Of a DNA stretch of 64,000 nt, positions 26,179 through 37,607 are shown piece after piece. The notes below the pieces were generated by a model, which worked only from the letters and a program-made list of their open reading frames with translations, was not told the DNA's origin and searched no databases. Made by a program: the position numbers and the translations under genes. The stretch lies in the NCBI RefSeq assembly GCF_012489685.1, contig NC_080045.1, positions 5,399,001-5,463,000 of the forward strand, read 5' to 3'. Each line of letters begins with the position of its first letter. The stretch's first letter is position 1. This DNA comes from Lotus japonicus. Taxonomy: Eukaryota > Streptophyta > Magnoliopsida > Fabales > Fabaceae.

Positions 26179-29034
26179 TTATCGCTGGAGAGAATTATTT
26201 CTCCGACTCGGTTGAGGCTCCCTTAGGTCCATCTCATTTCTGATGCGAGTTGACCTTGGACGACCTCTAGCACGCACCATGGCGGGGTCTGGAACTAGTC
26301 GAGGGCCATCATCTGCTGGCGGAATGTTCAATTCATTGCCAAGGGCCCACCACTCAGCCTTTTACGCATCTCGTACAGTCTCTAGCTTATACACAGGGTC
26401 CACAAAATCATAATAATTAATAGACTGTCGAGCGCATGCCGCGATCACGTGGTCACATGGATACTTGAATGCTTGGAAACGTCCACACTCGCATGTTCCC
26501 AGATCGAGTCGAACACTCCACCTGTAACCATTACGATGCGTGCGCTGGTTGAATCCTTCCTCGACTTCAAACCTAGTTCGTTCCACGTTATACGTGCGCA
26601 CAATGTGAGCACATGCCTTTTCATGATTTTTGGCTAACGCGACCATGACCTTGTTGCAGTAAACCTGTCGGGCCGCCAATTGATCTCTTGCAGCAATGCC
26701 TCTTTGAACAAAGTAATCTACGAGACGGGCATATGTGCATTTGACAAGTGCGGTGATCGGCATGTTCCTAGCGCCCTTGAACACTTTATTAACAGACTCT
26801 GCAAGGTTGGTTGTCATGTGGCCGAATCTACGACCATCAATGTCACATGCGAGGCTCCATTTCTCCCTACTGATTCCTTCAATCCATGCCTGGATAGCAG
26901 GGCTAGTCTGTCAAAACCTGGCCAATCGTTGCTGAAAAAGGTACGCACATGGCTCGTAACCTGCACAATTGAGCAATGTAAGCCACTTTATCTATTGAAA
27001 GGAACTTAAGTAATTGAATTGAAAAATATACCCATCATAACCAGCTCGTGTTTAAGCTTTGCATTCTTAAACTTATGGTTGAAGTTGCTAGCAATGTGAC
27101 GGATGCAATACACATGATGCGCATTTGGAGGTTGCCACCCGTTTCTCGCATTTGTCACAGCGGCTTTGATGCCTGCATGTCTGTCTGATATCAGACATAT
27201 ACCTTGTTTCTGAGTAATATGTTGCCTTATCAGACGCAAAAACCAAGACCATGAACTCAAACTTTCACCCTCCACCACTGCAAAAGCTATTGGCAAAATA
27301 TTGGAGTTTCCGTCTTGTGTGGTGGCAATCAGCAATGTTCCTTTATACCTTCCATACAAAAAAGTGTCATCTATCTGGATCATCGGCTTACAATAGTTGA
27401 AAGCTTCACAACACTGTTTGAAAGTCCAGAACACCCGACGGAATTTGCGAAGACTACCATCAACAAGACCATCCGCACCGACATAATCATCTGTGTAAAT
27501 GTAGTAGTGGGATCCTGAGGAAAATGAACTCATATAACCAAGCCATCTCGGGAGCTCGTTGTAAGAATTTTCCCAATTGCCAAACACCTGAGCAAGTGCC
27601 CTTTGCTTCACTAACCATGCTTTCATGTATGACACTTGGTAGTTAAGTTCCCCACTGATTCTCTCCTGTATGGCCGCAATAGGGATAGATGGCTGACCAG
27701 CTACCATGCCTGCAACATATTAACGATATTATATGTTATATGTTAATATTCATTTTAAGAGGAATGAGATTATATACATGTCAACAATCATACCTAGTAT
27801 GTAAGAGCACATGACGTCAGAAGTCATCTTGGTGTGGTCCTGCGATTTCATCGGATTGACGCACGTATGAGGGCCGACCCATCTAGATATTACCCACTTA
27901 TCAATATTTTTATCTAAGCGTGCCCTTACCCTCCAAAGGCATCCATCCTCAGTATTGGGACAGTAGGTAGTAAAGTAAGTTAGTTTGGATTCGAGAATCT
28001 TATAGGTTTGATGGCGTTTGAAACAATAGTACTTTACGGCCATCTTGGCATCTGCCTTGCCCTCAAAACGTAAACCAACATACAAATCATCACCTAACTC
28101 CCACGAGCCACCCACATCAGTACCGGGAAAAAATCTGTCTCCTGATCTGGGTGATCCCAATTGATATATGAGTAGTGTGGAGCAGAATTCCAAAATGGTG
28201 TGGTGTTTGGGACAGCTGAACATAAAAATAAAATCAGTACATGCACAAGTAGGTCAATTCAGTAATTATAAGATAAGTTGGTTGAACAAACCATGCACTT
28301 GAGAATTAACAGGGGGGTCAGGAGCCGCCTGTTGTCCACCTTCTTGGTCTGAGTGGTCTGAGTCCGATGAGTCTCCGTCGGCAGCTTGAAACGTGTTTTC
28401 ATCTTCACTTCCCTCTGGTTCTGAATATATGATGTCAGGATTGTCAACAAGGTGGTGGTGGACATCATCATCATCATCCAAATTAACGGTGGGACCCAAA
28501 TGAACGTTATCTGGTTCATCTTCGTGAATCTCCATTTGTGTGACGCCTTCGTCTGTCAACGTCGGATGAGTGCTTGTAGGATTCGTTGAAACCGGTTGAT
28601 GAACTTCCGGCCTCATCAATTTGAACATAAAGCTCCAACATGGTCACCACTGACGGCTGGGCATATTGTTGCGTAAATACGTCCATCATGACCGCCACAT
28701 CATTAGTATCCACTATCTGAAGACCTGTATATTGAATTGGATTAGATGACGACAAATACCTAAATGCCACCGACGAAATAGCTTGATTACTTCGGAGCTT
28801 CAATTTCTCATGCATTTTCTTCTTCAAGTTAATGAATGTGATGCTGCGTTTCAGATGCATCATCTTCTTCGGGCCTTCAAACACCATACCTTCATTGCCC
28901 TCGTAAGCTCTACCATTGTAACACACACAAGCAATTACTTGATTCATCTTCAAGATTTCAGAATGAGCTGAAGAAGCTCTTTTTTCGAATGTAAGTTTGG
29001 TTTTTAGAGTGTGAGCTTCATGAGTTTGCAGCAT
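26179..29034 (-). pseudogene. MuDR/MURA-type transposase, broken
   Basis: Minus strand. The N-terminal segment (29034 to about 28600) has a CVCYNGRAYEGNEG-like start and ends near MLELYVQIDE, followed by an Asp/Glu-rich linker (to about 28266) and an intron (about 28214-28264). Next comes the MuDR DNA-binding-like domain (LYVGLRFEGKADAKMAVKYY to WVGPHTC), an intron at about 27711-27792, and the MULE DDE domain (MIQIDDTFLYGRYKG and LISDRHAGI carry two of the catalytic Asp). After an intron at about 26969-27027 there is a SWIM zinc finger (CECGRFQAFKYPCDHVIAAC). Lesions: a frame change in an A6 run at 28128-28133, another frame change near 28570-28630, TGA at 26911-26913 and TAA at 26362-26364, with readable sequence continuing in frame to 26179. 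As found, the gene cannot make an intact transposase. Confidence 0.87.
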
Positions 29035-29549
29035 TATTTTATTAACTCCAATTTTGTTGAATCCGCCTCACATGAACCGCATTTAATGCTTCTCGTGAAT
29101 CCGCTTCACCTTACCCGTATTGATGTCGTCACCCTGTCTCCAACATCCCATCATATTCCCCCAGACAAGGATCCGGTTCATGTGGGGCGCATTCACCCAG
29201 ACGAGGAAACGGTTCATCTAAGGCGTATTTATTGCCAGTGATCTCCCCCAGGTTATGCGGATTCAAAAGCATCAGATTCCTGTCAGATTCCCTTGGGAAG
29301 GTAAGTGCAGACATTGATTAGATTGATTCCGCTACATGTGACGCGAATTCAGTTCAAAAGTTTTTACACGGGATCCGCGTCATATGACACGAATTCTATT
29401 CCACTAATCCGCGTAGCATGAAGCGTATCCAGCTCCTTGCCACGCAAGCTCCAAGCTGTTAAGATTCACACCATTCCTGTAAATACCATTTTTTCCCCTT
29501 TTTGGTAATTTTTTTTGTTCGCATTATTCATATTTTTTTTTCGGGCATT

Positions 29550-29770
29550 GCCGCAGTTCCTAATAAGTGTGGTATGAGTGACTTCTTTGTCTTATGCTCA
29601 ATTGAACCGATGGCGGATACCCTTTATTATTTGTGTGATTGCCCACGTGCGCATAGGGTGTTTAGTTACATTCCTCGAAAATAGATTCAATGATCGTTTG
29701 GTACGCTATATTAAACTTGATAGTGAGTCTCTTTGTTTTCCAGCAAACTTTGTTTCTCTCCTCAAAAATT
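29550..29770 (+). pseudogene. LINE zinc-finger (zf-RVT-like) fragment next to the MULE right end
   Basis: A plus-strand reading gives C-x2-C-like and H/C spacing (KCGMSDFFVL, then YLCDCPRAHRVF), which resembles the zf-RVT region between reverse transcriptase and RNase H in plant LINEs. No other LINE domain adjoins. The call rests on a short motif. Confidence 0.35.
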
Positions 29771-30313
29771 AATTTTCAGAACATCAGAAAATATTTCGGA
29801 AACTAGTTTCTGGAATCCTTATGTCTTCAATATAGGAGAGAGAATGATATGATGGTGAAAATTCTTAGCAGAAATTGAAGAGGATGGTGAGAATAGGTGT
29901 GGCGGCCGTGAGAAAGGGAAGTCCCTAAACTCTCTCATGCTGAGTTCCAAGTTTGGTCCATACCTCCATAACTCCATTAACTTGGAAGAGACTAGAGAGG
30001 GACACGGGTTGTTGGATTGTTGGCAGACACGCTGGGCATGGTCCATACCTCATATATCGGTTGTATAAAAGTCAACTAAAATCATTCCAATCCTAAATAA
30101 ATTATTTATTTCTACAATTATATTTTTATTCATTAAATTTGTATGTCGTTTTGGGACATCAATCCATCATTAACAACGTGGTCAAACACAAACACCATAC
30201 ATCGCACACACTATGAAAGAGATAATTGGTCCAACACAAACACAATATAAGGTTCCATGTTCTTCCTCAACATTTTTAAAATTTTTTAATTTTATCAATA
30301 ATTAGTTATGTGG
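29771..30313. other. intergenic, nothing recognised
   Basis: No ORF with a recognisable domain and no terminal repeats were read in this stretch. Confidence 0.5.
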
Positions 30314-30322
30314 ATTTAACAT

Positions 30323-31729
30323 GGCTTAATCGCACTTTTGGTCCCTCACGAATGCTATATGTGCCATTGGGGTCCCTAAACTTCAAAAATCCCATTATGC
30401 ATCCCCAACGTTAACCTCCGTTAACACTTTTGGTCCCCGAGCAGTATTCCGTAAAAAAACTAACAGTTCTGAGGACAAATATGTAATTACGCCAAAAAAA
30501 ACTTAATTAAAAAATAAAAAGAAATTTTTTTTCTTCATCTTCATCAACCAAAAACTCATGCCCTGAAGTGAAAACATAGAAACTATGGCTGAATCTCCAA
30601 CCTTCTCTGCCATGGGTGCCTGAACCCTTATCTCCCTCTCTCGATCTTCACCGATTGTTGATTTGAGACTGAATCAAAATAACCCACTTCATGGCTCTGC
30701 TGGAAGAAAAATTGAAACTTTTCAATCAATACCCATTTTTTCCAATTTCTTCCATGTGTGTTTTTCTCCCAGATCTGCGGTGGTTGCGACGTTGGTTCTG
30801 GTTGAGGGAAGGAGATGGTGGTGCGATGGAAACGATGTGGCAGCGGTGTGGCCATGGAATGGAGAGGAGATGTGGTGATCAATTTCTAGCAGAGGCGGTT
30901 GATGTGTGTTGATGAAAATTGGGGAAACAATTTCACTCACCCGCACTCACACTCTGAATTCCTCGTCTCTTAAAGCTCTCTTTGCCTCATTACTCTTCCT
31001 CTGTAGAGCCACATTCTGAATTCCTCGTCTCTTAAAGTTCTCTCTTCCTATGTATAGCCACATTCTTTTGTTTTACGGAAAGAACAAATAAATTTATTGG
31101 CTTGAATCAAAATTATGACTTGAATCTCTGCATCATGTCTTTTGTATTTCTGCAGTAGTGTTTCATGTATGTTTGTATTGCATTCTCTCTCTCTCTATGT
31201 GAATGGAATTGATCTTGTGGTTGGGTTGTCAGCTCAGCTGTGTAGCTTGATTTAGCTAATTAGATTTTCAAACATAACAATTATACACCAGCAATATGTT
31301 CTTCGAAGGGATGCACATAACATATGATCCACAACCCAGGCTTGATTCTATGGGTTTTATCACTTTTTTTCCCTTCTAATCTAGTCCTATTATAATTTTC
31401 TTTTCTTTTTTTCTTTATTATATCACATTAATTACTTGATGTGTGTTGATGAAGATTGGGGAAAAATAATTTTTCTGGGTTTGAAGATGATGAAGATGAT
31501 AAAGGAAGAATATGAAGATCAAGGGTTTTCTGGATTTTTTTTTGTTTAATTGCATTTTTGGTCCCCAAAAGCCAAAACCGTTAGTTTTTTGACGGAATGT
31601 TGTTCGGGGACCAAAAGTATTAACAGAGGTTAACGTTGGGGATGCATAATGAGATAATGAGATTTTTGAAGTTTAGGGACCCCAATGGCACATATAGCAT
31701 TCGTGGGGGACCAAAAGTGCGATTTAGCC
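30323..31729. mobile_element. non-autonomous Mutator-like element, 9-bp target duplication
   Basis: Terminal inverted repeats of about 140 bp begin ggcttaatcgcacttttggt on the left; the right end, reverse complemented, begins ggctaaatcgcacttttggt. The 9-bp duplication atttaacat flanks the element exactly (30314-30322 and 31730-31738). The 1.1-kb interior has no recognisable coding domain. It contains a local direct duplication around ctgaattcctcgtctcttaa (about 30953 and 31015) and a repeated gatgtgtgttgatgaa motif (about 30900 and 31439). A relative with the same end type lies at 36173-37315. Confidence 0.9.
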
Positions 31730-32546
31730 ATTTAACATATATACACTTTCACCATAAAATCTCTTTATATAGACATCTTATAATAGGTCGTCACATCAAA
31801 AATAAACTTTCAATTTAATTAAAATAAAAATATGTACATGTTATGATGGGATGTAAGCGTACAATGCATCAACATACTTGTACAATTATTAATGAAACCT
31901 GCTATATAACCTCCATGTTCACTTACAACATACTAAACAGTATTTCAATGTTTATTTGCTAGCAGTTATTTATTTATTCTTATAGACATCAGCAGTATGA
32001 TTTCACACACATAATAAATGATTGTGAATGTGAAACATACCTGAGAACATCCCCTAAGACTGTGGAGCACTCAACAAGTAAACAACAAGAATTGACCATG
32101 GCATTTGGCAATAGCCTAATCATATCACAGCAATGCGATAGGGTCAATGTGTTCACACAACTTAAATCCGTACAACAACCCTCTTGAAGAAGCTTGCAAA
32201 GTGTTAACATCCAAATATATCAAGTGTGTATGAAGTATGAAACATATGGAAATGCCAATATGCTAAAGACACAATTCATAAAGCTCAGACAATGCTCAGA
32301 AGTTCAAAATAAATAATTGATTAAATTTCTTCCTCCAACAAGAAATAGGTACACAAAATTAAGTCATTGCCAATGACAATTCCATCCTAATCCAGGACGT
32401 GCAATCAAACATTTGAAGATAATAGGAACAAAAAATTAAGACATCAACAATCTATATCAATTTCCTATACTTTCTTCCTTTCACTCAACTCAACTGAAAG
32501 ATATGTGGTAGTATAACTCAATATATTGTCCCTATTTATATATCTG

Positions 32547-34204
32547 TTAAGGCTTGAGCAAGAGTGAGAAACCAAACTTGGGATTCTTTTCCAAAGCCTT
32601 TGTTTCAAAGGCGCCAGAGATTGTCAAGAATGACTTGTGTGTAAGTTCATGCTGCAACAAGGCCCCAAGATTGCCATGGTTGTTCAGCTTTGCCTTCACA
32701 ACTGTCTGAGAATCAACCACATATGAACATCCAACTGTTAACGTGTTGTCATTTTTAGAGAATCCTCTGCTAATCTCTCCCACAATAGCTCCCCCATTCA
32801 ATCTTTCTAGCTCCCGCAAGTACGACACCTTCATAGAGTCTCCCTTATCAGCTCTGCATAAATGAAAAGGAAATGCTTATATACCAAACATATATTTGCT
32901 GTATCAACACTGCACGCTAATTTATCTCCTGAGAAAGTGTAGAATGTGTATCTAACTCTCAACACAATCAATACAAGTAACAGTTATTCAATAACTTCAA
33001 GACTAGATGTCAAAACACACATTCACAAAAAAGCATCTAAAACTGTTTACAGAAAAAACTTTCTAGTAAAACGATGGGATTTGTTCCAAAAAAAATATGA
33101 TCAGTGTGTGGCTTTGCAAATATGCATTCCATAAGCCCATTTAACATTTGACAGCTAAAAATACCTCAATTACTTACAGAATAACTGAAGCATTGGAACT
33201 TGGCATTTGGAAGCATAAGCCAGCATTGTACTTTGTAAACTTGCCAGCACTTGTGGAGTAGCTGGTTTCAGCTCCAAAAGCAATGCTGGGAGTGCCAATA
33301 GTCGCAGAAAAATCGACATCAGGGGATCGGTTCAAACCAACAGCACCAGTTAAAGCCACATGATGATGAAGATACTGAACCGCAATCTGCATAAAAAAAA
33401 AAATACAATCCTCAACAATCTAAAATCCTACTATATTTCTGTCCAATCTTACATCCCAAAAATCTGTACCTTGCCGGAGTCATAATAAGGTAGTCGTATA
33501 GAAGCAACGGTTTTTGTTGAAGGCACAACATTGGCTATAGTAAATGTGGTCAGCACCTGAAGAACAGATATGCAATGCATTACTACCAGGTTAAACAATA
33601 AAATGTGGGATTTTTCTCCGGTGGGCGCTTATAGTAGAGGGGGTTCTGTACTCTTGTGAATTGAATAGTTTTTCCCTTGATGCACCATGTCATATTCCAT
33701 AAGAAACTATTGTAATTTGCAATCTAGTCATAATATTTGACAGAATAGTCTTAAGGGTACTAAAACCCTCCCCTTTGGCTAGAGAAAGAGAGGTTAGATA
33801 GATACAGTACACATACAGTTGAATCAGTGTCAAGTTTGAAATGAAGTGTCTTGTTGTTGTGCTTAAACGCCGCAGCCACAGCCCCGGAGGAGAGTCCTCT
33901 ACTCTTCACCAACGTTGAGCTCAAGTTCTGAAACAAAACAAGGAATGAAATCACAAGCTGCAAATAAATAAACCTAAACACTCAATCGGAAAAGGAAGGG
34001 AACGCACGAGACCAGAGGTGGTGGAGGAAGAGATGGTTAAACTATGATCGGAGTTGTAATCTTTGTTGAGAATGTCTGCAAAAACACCACAATAATCGAA
34101 TCGAATTGAAGAGAGAAAATGGGAGAGAGAGTGAGTGAGTTACCTCTTTCTCGCTTGACGATATCGGAGAAGGGTACAGGTCCTCCTTTGCCTTTGGGTG
34201 TCAT
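32547..34204 (-). CDS. mitochondrial outer membrane porin (VDAC), six exons
   Basis: Minus-strand exons: 34204-34144, 34075-34008, 33927-33817, 33556-33470, 33386-33178, 32853-32547. Splice sites are GT-AG and phases join, giving 280 aa, the usual size for plant porins (about 275). VDAC forms a 19-strand beta-barrel in the outer mitochondrial membrane that passes ATP, ADP and other metabolites. Seen here: an N-terminal helix region PFSDIVKREREDILNKDY, the conserved mid-barrel block with VGLNRSPDVDFSATIGT, and the C-terminal strands LKAKLNN-like, ALLQHELTHKSFLTISGAFE and FGFSLLLKP. The N-terminal MTPKGKGGPV is longer and more basic than in most plant VDACs, so this is probably a divergent paralogue (34/36-kDa porin group). 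No lesion is seen. Confidence 0.93.
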
Positions 34205-34308
34205 TTTTGGCTGCGGACACAGAGAAGAGAAGAAGAAACCAACGAGGGTGGGGGAGTGGGTTTATGTAAACCCTTTCTCTATGGATTTCATTTGACTAAA
34301 AAATGGAT

Positions 34309-34315
34309 AAAAAAA
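34309..34315 (-). terminator. RNA polymerase III terminator of tRNA-Thr
   Basis: On the minus strand a T7 run begins 14 nt after the tRNA 3' end, the expected stop signal for RNA polymerase III. Confidence 0.7.
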
Positions 34316-34328
34316 TTACAATTGTTTT

Positions 34329-34401
34329 GCTCTCGTTGAGAGTTGAACTCAAGACCTCCCGCTTACTAAACGGGTGCTCTAACCAACTGAGCTACGAGAG
34401 C
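34329..34401 (-). tRNA. tRNA-Thr (anticodon AGT)
   Basis: The minus strand folds as a full cloverleaf of 73 nt. The acceptor stem gctctcg pairs with cgagagc, the D-arm contains tagctcagttggttaga (box A), and the anticodon stem cccgt/gcggg encloses the loop ttagtaa with anticodon AGT. The T-arm contains gagttcaactc (box B), with gttcAa in place of the usual gttcRa consensus, which is allowed. There is no intron and CCA is not encoded, as expected in plants. It lies 125 bp upstream of the VDAC start codon on the same strand. Confidence 0.95.
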
Positions 34402-36163
34402 TTGTTGCTATAGATGTTTAACATTAGCCTATTTATAACCACTGCATGTTTGACAAATGGCAAAAATAATATATGTCATGAGATGAGAGAGTACATTTTC
34501 TTAAGTCATACGTTGTACTTATAGCATCACTATGAACTTTAGAAGAGGGACTCCCTTAAGAGAGAGAGAAAATGGTGAAAGGAGCTCTGAATATTGGTTA
34601 CAATCCACGGGTCAGCTCGATAAGTTGGCTAAAGGAGCTCGGTTGGAATAGTAAAATTTCAGCTTGAAAAGAATTTGGGTTAATACAACCCGACTCGTTT
34701 AATCTCCGAGTTGGCGGGTCAGCCTGCGGATAAAGCGATTTTTCATTAAAAAATGATTTTGTTTTGTCTTAATTCAAGGTTAGTTTTATGAATTATTATT
34801 ATTAGATAGAAAAATGGAAATTTTCATTTCTTTAATTTGAGAATAATTTTTGTGTTTTATATATTGTTATTCTAACTATTACTTATCTCATTTCAAATCT
34901 GGCAATAATATAATTATGTTGATAAATCCTGTAAATTAATTTTTTTTACTATATTACAAATGTAACAAGCTTATAAAAAAATGTGAAAAAAAAATAATTG
35001 CGTTGATAAACCTCTTACTTATGAGTTCATACAAACTTCTGTAAGTATTTTTTTATAAAATTTTAAACACTTTCTAATCTAATTTCGCCACTTTCCAAAT
35101 TTTAAATACTTATTTCACTCAACCTGCAAGACAGCCTGCCAACCTGCGAGCTCATAGCGAGCCGGGTTGGGTTCATATTTTTCGGGCTCGTCAAAACATC
35201 GAGTTGACATAATCCAACTCATTTTCAACCCATCCCGTACGGGCTGACCCGTATTGACAGCTCTACTCTCATTTGGTTTCCCAACTCAACACTAGGGTAC
35301 TTTATATTGTGAACCCTAAATACAACATAAAAAATTTATATATATATATAGGCTAGAGTCATAACTACCATCTAACAAATAAATAAACAACATATTTGTC
35401 TAGAACTCTACATGCGTTTAGTCTTGTCGAAGGATGGATCTCTTTAAGCTCAAAAAATATTCGTATACTTTCAACCTTGAAGTCAAAAACTGATTTAATT
35501 AACTTCAATCTTAAATCTTCTTTAAACTTTGGGTTGAACAATACATGTACGACACTCGACTCAACATTCCAACTCGATTGAAATTTCCAGGTCTATAGTG
35601 GCGTCTCTGCAAATCTGCGATGATGTTGTTGAACCATGAGGAACAAAATGATGATGATGATGATCAATGATGATTGCCTGATTGAAACGACGCCGATGAT
35701 GAACGAAAATGATATGAGGAACAACTGCTAGGGTTTGTGAATGAGATTGTGAGCACAAAAGTAAATGAAGGAGAAAGTAAGTAACAATGTACATGGTCGA
35801 TGGTGCTGCTAGGGTTACTTAGTGAAATGATATATGAAGCTCACGAATCACTCACGTGTTTGGCTACTAATTTTTTTATTAATAATTACACATGTTCAGT
35901 TTAGTCCATCCATTTTCAAATCTTTAAACCATGAATCGATCCAATCATCTTCGATTTAATATTAGTTTGATTTGGTTTAGATCGGACAATGAAAAATTCA
36001 AACTAACTTAATTTGTTTGGTTTGGTTGTTCAATCTCGTCGGGTCAATTCAATCTGATAAACATGATTATTCAAAATAGTGAGATTAGATTAAAGGATTC
36101 TTACAATCAACTTTATTACTACTATCCTACACACATGCCATTAGTCTTAATAAAAAGAAGTAG
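34402..36163. other. intergenic with a candidate hAT-like repeat
   Basis: About 34600-35270 has cgggtcagctcg-type sequence at the left and, inverted, gggctgacccgtattgacag at the right, similar to ends of hAT-type non-autonomous elements; no matching 8-bp flanks were found. A short TA-repeat lies near 35338-35350. No coding gene is supported; the ORFs here are low-complexity. Confidence 0.4.
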
Positions 36164-36172
36164 TAAACACTT

Positions 36173-37315
36173 GGCTTAATTGCACTTTTGGTCCCCCAAC
36201 TATGGCCTTCCTGCGAAAATCGTCCCTAAACTTCAAAATTAGCAAAACTCGTCCCTCAACTATACACACAGTTGCACTTTTGGTCTTCCGTTAGCATTCC
36301 GTCAGAAATCTAACAGATTGGGACTAGTGACGGAGATAATCCGTCACAATTCACAATCCAGTCACCAAATTTCTTCATCTTCCTCAATATAACCACCACT
36401 CATCCTCCCCCTCCTCATTCCTCACTTTCTCCATCTTCATCAACCTCAATCCCTCATCCTCCCCTCCCTTCTCCTTTCATTCCTCTTCACCACTACCTCC
36501 CTCAACCATCAACACAAACTCTCCATACTGAAATTGAATTGGAGCGGATTGCTGGAGAGAAAGGGGTTTTGGGTTTTTCTTCAACACTCTTTGCAGATCC
36601 CATTTTCTCATCTCCTCATGAAATTAGAAATCCATTTCACAACCCAAAAGAAGGAGTTGCAGACCTCTCCCTCCATATCTTCATCTCATCTTTCTCACTC
36701 GCACCTCTCCCTCCACCGAACCCACACCAGCAAACCACAACCCAGAACCACCTCTCCCTCCACCAACCCCACCCCTCCCCAGAAACCCAACCGGAACCCA
36801 CCCCAAACCCCACCCAGAAACTGAGCCCACAAACCCCTTCTTCCCTCTCACAATAGATCTACCATAACTGAGAAAGGAAAACCAGAGAAGAAAATCCAAG
36901 ACTTTTTTTTTTTCAGATCTCAAACCATTGTTACAGATACAGCTTCAACCTATCATATGGTGTCTGGAGAGGGGGAGCTCGAAGCTTGTAACCCAGAAAC
37001 CCGACCAAAAACCCAGAAACTTTGAAGCTTTGAACGAGAACCATGATCTACAGAAGAGGAGGAGGAAGAGGAAACGGATTTAAGTGAGCTTCTTTATTTT
37101 TTCAATTAAAATACTATTTTTTCTCAATTTTATTTTTTCTTTATTTTTTAATTCATTTTTAACGGAATATTCTGTTAGTTTTCTGACGGAATGCTAACGG
37201 AAGACCAAAAGTGCAACTGTGTGTATAGTTGAGGGACGAGTTTTGCTAATTTTGAAGTTTAGGGACGATTTTCGCAGGAAGGCCATAGTTGGGGGACCAA
37301 AAGTGCAATTAAGCC
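36173..37315. mobile_element. non-autonomous Mutator-like element, 9-bp target duplication
   Basis: Ends ggcttaattgcacttttggt and its inverted copy form terminal repeats of about 140-150 bp, including the blocks ccaactatggccttcctgcg and caactatacacacagttgca in both arms. The target duplication taaacactt is exact (36164-36172 and 37316-37324). The 0.85-kb interior is strongly CT/Pro-rich on the plus strand (36380-36850) but shows no domain. It shares the end type with 30323-31729 and sits about 280 bp upstream of the ARM-repeat gene, so it may contribute to its promoter. Confidence 0.9.
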
Positions 37316-37607
37316 TAAACACTTCATCGAATAACGATCAATGTTCTCACGCGTTAAAAGAAAGAGCCCTCCCACGTGCTTGTTGGATTGGAATTGGTAT
37401 TTGGTAAAATAAATCAAAACATGATGCACGTGTCATCCTCACACACCAGGACTTGGTTACACATGTAAAAATGTTATCCCCACCCTCTTATATTTTTCCT
37501 CTCACCACTCCTCTCAGTTCTATTCCATTCCATCGTCTCAACACTCTCGCCCCGACCCGAACCCGATTCCAGACCCGACTCACACAATCGGATCCTGAAT
37601 CACAGTT

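Larger units (their letters stand above)
23252..29541. mobile_element. Mutator-like element carrying a plant-mobile-domain gene and a MuDR transposase
   Basis: The left end (from aaaaaatatgaataatgcg) and the reverse complement of the right end match over about 100 bp up to the gcttgcgtggcaagga block (about 23342-23357 and 29438-29453). Weaker similarity continues to the ccttcccaaggga motif (about 23457 and 29283). Two genes point inward from the two ends: a plant-mobile-domain gene (+) and a MURA-like transposase (-). No clean 9-bp target duplication was found, so the outermost base of each end is uncertain by several bases. Both genes carry stops or frameshifts, so this copy is not autonomous. 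Confidence 0.88.

Noticed and set aside
36534..36856. Pro/Ser-rich plus-strand ORFs inside the second Mutator-like element
   Set aside because: CT-rich composition gives open frames in two phases; no domain and no splice-linked partner.
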